A stretch of DNA of 64,000 nucleotides from Paramarasmius palmivorus (taxonomy: Eukaryota > Basidiomycota > Agaricomycetes > Agaricales > Marasmiaceae), in assembly GCA_037176845.1 (NCBI GenBank), contig JAYKXP010000011.1:124001-188000 (forward strand), given 5' to 3'. Shown one piece after another: positions 58,082 through 64,000 of this stretch. The translations under genes were made by a program, and so were the position numbers. Below the pieces are notes generated by a model that was not told where the DNA came from, made no database searches, and worked only from the letters and a program-made list of their open reading frames with translations. The first letter of the stretch is position 1. Each line of letters opens with the position of its first letter.

Positions 58082-60505
58082 ATGCCTTCTTTGTCTTATC
58101 TTGTCTGTTTTGCAATCCTACTAGCTTGGTTTTGCGTCCGCCGTACTCGTGGATTGCACCGCCGGCTTCTTGCAATTAGCCGTGTCAAGGGACCGGATAG
58201 AGGCACATTCCTTCTAGGTACGTATATGATGCATTATTCATGCAATGTCACGCGCCAAACTTATCGCTCATGCAGGTAATGTGCCAGAGTTACTTCAGAG
58301 GCAGGCGGCGGAAGTATGTGTCTCTCAATGCAATTGGGAGTGTATCCATACTCAATTTTGTATGAGGCCGATCTTGAGTGGCAAAAGCTGTACGGCGACG
58401 TTGTCCGTTTCACCGCACCGTTCGGGGTACGTTTTTTTCGGATTTGTGGAGACAATTGAATCGACAGCGAACTGAGCATATTCTTCCCCACACAGGAGGA
58501 ACGCTTATTTATTGCGGATCCCTAAAGCTCTTCAATACATATTGCAGACCTCCGCATATGCGTGGCATAAATACCAAGAAAGAAGAGAATTGACGCGTAT
58601 TATGGTTGGGAAGGGGCTTTCGTGGGCAGATGGTAAGGAAACACTCTTTTTTGCCTGCAATGGACGCATGAAATACTTGCGTAGGTGACGACCACATCCG
58701 GCAAAGAAAAGTGATGCTCCCAGGCTTTGCTGCCCCGGAGATAAGAGCTCTATTACCGACATTTTTTAATTGCGTCGCATCGGTGTGACCTCTTTTTCAA
58801 CTTCATGTCTCGCTCAAGCTGATCTATGCCTTCCAGCTCACTTCCAAATGGCAAGAAGAAATCACGAGCCAGCCAGAACAAGTCGCCGTGATCAACGTCA
58901 CCCAAGGTCTTTCTCGTGCAACTCTAGATGCTCTTGGTCATGGTCTGCGTTCTATCAGAAAGAATCTATTATTCGCCGATGTATTCTCACGTCGTTTCTG
59001 ACTAGCTGCATTCGATTATGATTTTGGCGCGACAAAGGAAAGAAATAACCTTCTGGCTAACGCTCTCGACAATCTATTGTGAGTCTATATCCCTCTTTCC
59101 ATTCAATTTGACAAAACCAGGTCTCCAGCACCGATACCTTCGGAAAAACGAGCAATGGCTCAATAATCTTCCTGAGCATCGCTAAATTTTTGCCCGAGTC
59201 TATCTTGCGTGCCATTAACGACCACTCACCCAATCCAAAGTTGGTCCACACTCGACAAACTGGAAAATTAGCCAGCGAGATAGCTAGGGAATTGATTCAA
59301 TCCAAATCCGCGGCGCTGCTCAATGGCACTATTGATCGAAAAGACATTATGAGCCTGCTCGGTTGGTTTTGATACACCTCGCTCCCGAGCCTACTGAATT
59401 ATCCGGTGTCTTAGTAAAAGCGAACTACTCCGAGGATACACAGGCCAGGCTTAGTGAAGAGGAACTACTCGCTCAGATGCGGTAAGTTTTCACTCTGGGG
59501 TCATCTCCTATAGATTGTCCCAACTTAGCTACGCACCAGAACATTGATCGTCGCGGGCCAAGAAACCTCGTCAAATTCGTAAGTAGATTGCCGACCATAG
59601 AATAAGTGCTATAGCTCAGTGCTCGTAGACTTGGCTGGACATTACTGGAGCTTTCTAGACACCGTAGTACTCAGGAACTCTTGCGACGCGAAATACGGGA
59701 CAGACGAAAGCTCGTCCATAGCCGAGGTGATACCGAATTCACTGTCCAGGATCTTGACGCGATGCCGTACCTGTCTGGTGTACTAAAGGCAAGCTCTCGG
59801 CTTGTGTTCAACAGCATTCTTTTGGAATCTGACACTACTACGAAAAGGAATCGCTCCGGCTACACCCAGTATCGATGCACATCCTAAGGCAGTCCGCCGA
59901 AGACGGTGTGCTTCCATTATCCAACCCAATCACGCTTACGACAGGAGAAAGTATAAACAACCTTCCAATTCCAAAAGGACTCAGGATCGTGGCTTCTGTC
60001 GCTGCATATAATAGGTTAATCAAAGCCTCCACTCCCGATGCCGAGATAAGATTTAATGAACTGCTTACCAGGAATCAACAAATATTTGGTGAAAATCCAC
60101 ACGAATTTGATCCTGAGCGTTGGTTAGCCCCTTCTCGCGTCAAGACCGATGCGCCATTGGGCGTATATGCTAACCTGTAAAGGCTTGTGAACTCATTTCC
60201 TCTGCACGCTGATTTCCGAATTTAGGCGACGTTCTCTGGGGGTGTCCGCTCTTGCATTGGGTGGAGATTTGCGTGAGTATCTAGACATAGTTTGGCCGGA
60301 GGCGATAGCTGATGACTTCAATAGGGTATTAGAAATGCAGGCCTTTCTAACAGAACTCATTGACAACTTTGAATTCTCTTTGGCACCGGACTCGCATAAA
60401 ATCCGAAGGGAATCCTGTCTCCTCATGCAGCCCACCATCGAAGGGGAACTCGAGAAGGGATGCCAGCTGCCCCTACGCGTGAGCATTGCGTCGAGAGACG
60501 ATTAA
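58082..60505 (+). pseudogene. Cytochrome P450 D, unrelated to A-C, one frameshift
   Basis: Starts at the ATG at 58082 (MPSLSYLVCFAILLAWFCVR), a membrane-anchor N-terminus. Exons give LEWQKLYGDVVRFTAPFG, then EERLFIADP, where an extra T at 58523 produces an in-frame TAA. One base further on, the protein resumes KALQYILQTSAYAWHKYQER. Then GDDHIRQRKVMLPGFAAPEI, AAFDYDFGATKERNN, the I-helix IVAGQETSSNSLGW, and the K-helix ESLRLHPVSM, which is reached only through a GC-AG intron (59789-59847). PHEFDPERW and the haem loop FSGGVRSCIGWRFAVLEMQA follow, ending at 60505. Resembles CYP families of large mushroom expansions, not A-C. Apart from the one base every splice joins cleanly, so this is either a very young pseudogene or a base error. 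Confidence 0.75.
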
Positions 60506-60854
60506 CGGAACCGACGATGCTCTGGCACTGGCAGGAGATTTCGGTAGCGGAGTAATATGAATTACCTGTCGTGAAATGGGGATCTCAGATGTAATGAATG
60601 GAAGGAACGACGTATGACTTCAAGCTTCAATACAGACAAAATACAGTGATACCGAATGTCTATAGACCGATGTGAATAAGGCAATATATCATCCGAAAAC
60701 AAGAGAAGGACTGGTACTATAGGAAATACATACGCAAAAAAATACAGACCATACATTGCAGATAAGCTACGATATAAAGTGATGATTCCAGTTCCATCCG
60801 TCCGACGTAGAATTTCAGTGTTAATGGGAATACAAGATAGAGTAATGGTCAGAA
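60506..60854. other. Intergenic between convergent genes
   Basis: 3' UTRs of P450 D and the aminotransferase; AT-rich, no coding sequence seen. Confidence 0.55.
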
Positions 60855-62904
60855 TTAAATTGCTTGGCCAACCCCCGAGGCCTCCGTCCAGCTATCCCAA
60901 AGCGTCCGCCTAGACGATTCATTACCCATCGAGGACGCAAATTGGATCACATTCCAGACGTCCTGGAAATTGCTTCCCAGACCAAGACTTATCCGTACGA
61001 CCCCGAGTTCCCGTCCCATGAACTCCTCGAAATCCTTGAGGGTCACTCCGGGATAGAGGCGTTTCATATCGTCTTCGATGTTCAATATAGCCGCTGCTCC
61101 CCCTGGATTACACATGCATCCTGTCCGAAGGGAGATATTTTTCTGTGACGCCGCGTATTCAATGAACGAATTCGGCATCATCTCCCCCGACGGCTACGGA
61201 ACGTGCTCTGAGCAATGGAACGGAGTTAATGATGAACGGGGACTTACGAAGGAGAATATCACAGAGACAGTGGAGCCTGCATCTGATTGTTCGCCGATGG
61301 ACCGTATTCGCTTGCTTGGGCGCCTAGAGAGGATTCGGACGACAGGTATCTCGCTTGTCTCATGACGCAGACGAGCGAGGGAGTCGCATAGATATCCAGT
61401 GAGGCACGAGAGTCTCACCGGAAGGAAGGGGAGGTATGCTGAGAGGAATCGCAGCCCATCGGTGACTGCTGAGAGTGTAAGATAGTTAATAGTTCCGTCC
61501 TAAAGGCGATACGATCAGTTGCGCCACCGTGGCAAACAAACCAAGGAATCGACCATACCTCAAACTGTTCGTGGAGATGATGTGCCCTAGTCACAATATT
61601 ACCGGGAACTTGAACAACGTCTACTGTGCCACCGGCGAACCACGGACGTTTCAGCTGTCGAAGGAATGACTTTTTCACTACTAAGGCTCCGACGCCAGTC
61701 GGATATCCAAACATTTTGTAAAATGATACGGCCATCGCATCCACAGGGTTCTCTGTCAGTGATATGGGAGATGTTGGTGCCAACGCGGCAGCATCTAAAA
61801 GTGTGTGATAACCGAGAGATGAAGCATAATCGAGAATCGATAGCGGATTCTTTGAGTTGGTGATATTAGATTGCCCGGTAAACGCAAAAAGGCTGGGTGT
61901 AAGATCTTTTGAGCGAGGTCTGTTGCGCAGCAAAATATTCTGGCAAGACGGGTATTTGAGTAAGAACGAGCGCATATAGTCTGTGAAGACACGACATACC
62001 TTTGCTAAAGTTGGCTCAAAGCCGCCGTGGTGTGTCGAAGGCACGTAGTGAACGCTAGCACCACGATTCGTTGCGAATTCTCGAATGCCATGAATGCTGT
62101 TGTGGGAGTCTGAACCCAAGACGTAACTGCTGCCTCCGGTGAAAGGATACGACTCGCCGACGAGTTTAAGAGCCCCAGAGGCGTTCGGCGTGAAGATGAC
62201 GGTGTAGTCTGGTGGCGCTTTGAAGAACATGAGGATGGCGCCACGAGCGTCTTCTGAACATTGCAGAGAAAGTTTTGAACTACGGTCGAACGATACGATC
62301 AGATATTTCGAAAAGGGTGATAATGCTCCGCTCGACGCACCTGTTACTGACAGAATGAGTATTTCCCAGTACATTCTCGCTCAAAAACTCTGTGTGAACC
62401 CGAATGAGGCTTTCTGGATAAAGCGATCCGCCCATATAGTCGACATATGTCTCTCCGACACGTTCCAATCTTCGGTAATCGGTTCGTCGAAGGGAATCGA
62501 CGATCCACGTTAAGCGATATTCTGTTGAGTAAATGATTGAACGACAGGTGTTCTCAATCAACGGAGAATGACATACCAGGGAACTCGTGCAGGAATTGGT
62601 CATATGCCAACGAGGCATCAGTTGCAAGTACATCAGATGTAGGGGCATACGCGACGTGTGCTGCTGATACATGTGCCCGAGTCGGCGGAGAAAATGGAGG
62701 GGGTTCTTCGCTGAGCTGATCGCTGGGAGTCGACTTTTCCTTAACGAAGAATCGAGAGGTTGCCTCAGAGCTGTCCGAACTAAAGACTGAGGACCCTGCA
62801 GAGGTGCATCCCAAGCTTATTTTGGATAGAATTGGAGCAGAGCGTTGTCGTCGAATTGAGCGATGACGATTCGAGTTGAGGTTGCTCGAGTGAGTGTTGC
62901 CCAT
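60855..62904 (-). CDS. Class-V aminotransferase, MoCo-sulfurase-like
   Basis: PLP enzyme of the aminotransferase class V / cysteine desulfurase fold. The start at 62904 gives a low-complexity N-terminus (MGNTHSSNLNSNRHRS). Motifs follow: YVDYMGGSLYPESLIRVH, ENVLGNTHSVSN, then VIFTPNASGALKLVGESYPF, YVLGSDSHNSIHGIREFATN, FAFTGQSNITNSKNPL, HTLLDAAALAPTSPISL (PLP-binding Asp), and the Schiff-base Lys in AVSFYKMFGYPTGVGALVVK. FAGGTVDVVQVPGN and the C-terminal RTGCMCNPGGAAAILNI follow, with the Cys expected for persulfide chemistry. It ends at 60855. This is the layout of the molybdenum-cofactor sulfurase NifS-like domain, but no MOSC domain follows, so the substrate may differ. Confidence 0.85.
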
Positions 62905-64000
62905 TTTGACGTTTACAGTGACTTGAAGGTTTCGACAAGATGTCCAGTAAGGATGACTGTGGCTGATGTACGCGTTAAAGGGATTCTCCGATGTGGTGTT
63001 AGAGATGATTCATGACTGGCGAGAAAGATGTACCCTGGTGCAAGCAGACCTCTTAAGTCTGCTGACAATGCCTGTCAAACAAGAGGAAACAAGCCTTAAA
63101 TATTACACTGCTTCTTTGCGGAGTAACGCATGAAATCCATTTTGGTCGTATCGGTTACTCTCTTGGCCGCACCAGGGTTCATCACCGGGTTTCCATAGCA
63201 TATTAACAAGTCAACTGTCCATTTTGAATGTTCGTTTCACTTCTGGTTTTGATAGTGGTGACCGAAGAAGCAAGGTTCATAATGAGGAGCTGCCGCATGA
63301 CAGAAAACCGCATCATCGGCGTGATAAGATCAGGCAGGACAGAAGGCCCCCCAGATGGCTGTCAGAAGAGAAGGCTCGGTAAACTTTGAGAGCAGCTTTG
63401 CATATGTCCACCAGATCTTTGTGAGCAGTTCAAGATTCTAACTCTGATAGCACTTTATGATGAAAGGCGAAATGGAAAGTCCAAGCATCCACTCGTGTTT
63501 ATATCTTTAGTGTTGGGAGCGAATCATTGACGGCATAAAGATGCAGGCACCAGTGTTTTCATATGAATCGGTACCAGCCTTTGTTCTATTTTCGCGTCGA
63601 CTATCATCTGAAAAGGTTTACGAGACCACGGATGTGATTCGGACCATCGAGATGGAATGGCCAGTAATTAAATCCAGCATGCGACTCCCACGCAGTTCAT
63701 TGACGTTGTGATCTACAGGAGAGTCCGAGGAGCGAGTGAGGCTTGCAATCGCGATATATGATCTTCGGCCACGACAGCATAACGTCTCAGACGGCGTTGA
63801 CGCAGTATACGAGACCAAATAATCTTCTAGTCGGCGCTATCCGCCACCGAGGTAGTGCCTCAACTTTGCTTGAGCTGCAACACGGCGGCGACACCTCAAG
63901 TTGCGATTGAATTCTGGGGATAGGATTTGGATACCATCGAAGAGACGAGTTGTACGGACTTTCGGGTGGAATACCTTCCAAAAGCAAAATGTATTTCCCA
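62905..64000. other. Right-hand end, no supportable gene
   Basis: Promoter side of the aminotransferase and about 1 kb more. Short minus-strand frames at 63618-63987 have no recognisable family and no splice support. Part of a gene beyond the edge cannot be excluded. Confidence 0.5.

Noticed and set aside
59681..59887. P450 D seeming to lack the ExxR Glu (ASSR) and to run into a stop
   Set aside because: A GC-AG intron at 59789-59847 removes this stretch and gives ESLRLHP in frame.

Overview
The window looks like nuclear DNA of a mushroom-forming basidiomycete (Agaricomycetes). Genes are dense on both strands and interrupted by many 48-62 nt GT-AG introns. Several families typical of that class appear as tandem paralogs: cytochrome P450s, MYND proteins, F-box-like proteins, BTB-like proteins and calpain-like proteases. 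No rRNA, tRNA, CRISPR array or intact transposon could be supported. All gene models were spliced by eye, so internal exon edges are approximate unless a position is given.

Layout. 1-7 kb: a broken MYND paralog at the left edge, a P450 (A), an intact MYND-finger gene and a TPR gene. 7.3-12.2 kb: two more P450s (B, C) of the same family on the opposite strand. 13.6-14.8 kb: an unknown Cys-motif gene. 15-20 kb: ELP1 of Elongator. 20-22.8 kb: a small unknown gene, then a head-to-head pair of ribosome-assembly genes, RSA3 and EFG1. 23-29.6 kb: a secreted carboxylesterase, a vacuolar-type zinc CDF transporter, a BTB protein and an acidic unknown. 30.5-33.5 kb: a small LYR-like protein, a doubtful small gene, and an unusual gene built of three tandem 117-nt repeat exons. 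34-39 kb: two remnants of F-box-type genes and an RluA-family tRNA pseudouridine synthase. 39-43.4 kb: no supportable gene. 43.4-46.9 kb: two tandem BTB-like genes. 47-55.6 kb: three tandem calpain-like genes, the middle one with its catalytic Cys changed to Ser. 56-57.5 kb: YTM1. 58-60.5 kb: an unrelated P450 (D) with one frameshift and a GC-AG intron. 60.9-62.9 kb: a class-V aminotransferase (MoCo-sulfurase-like, no MOSC domain).

How the parts relate. Conserved housekeeping genes for translation (ELP1, pseudouridine synthase, RSA3, EFG1, YTM1) alternate with fast-evolving accessory families. The P450 A-C / MYND block has no visible terpene cyclase, PKS or NRPS, so it is better read as local gene duplication than as a metabolite cluster. 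The observations most worth checking are the tandem exon-repeat gene, the 12-nt micro-exons completing the haem loop in P450s A-C, the calpain triplet with a probable pseudoprotease, and three single-base indels in otherwise well-formed genes.
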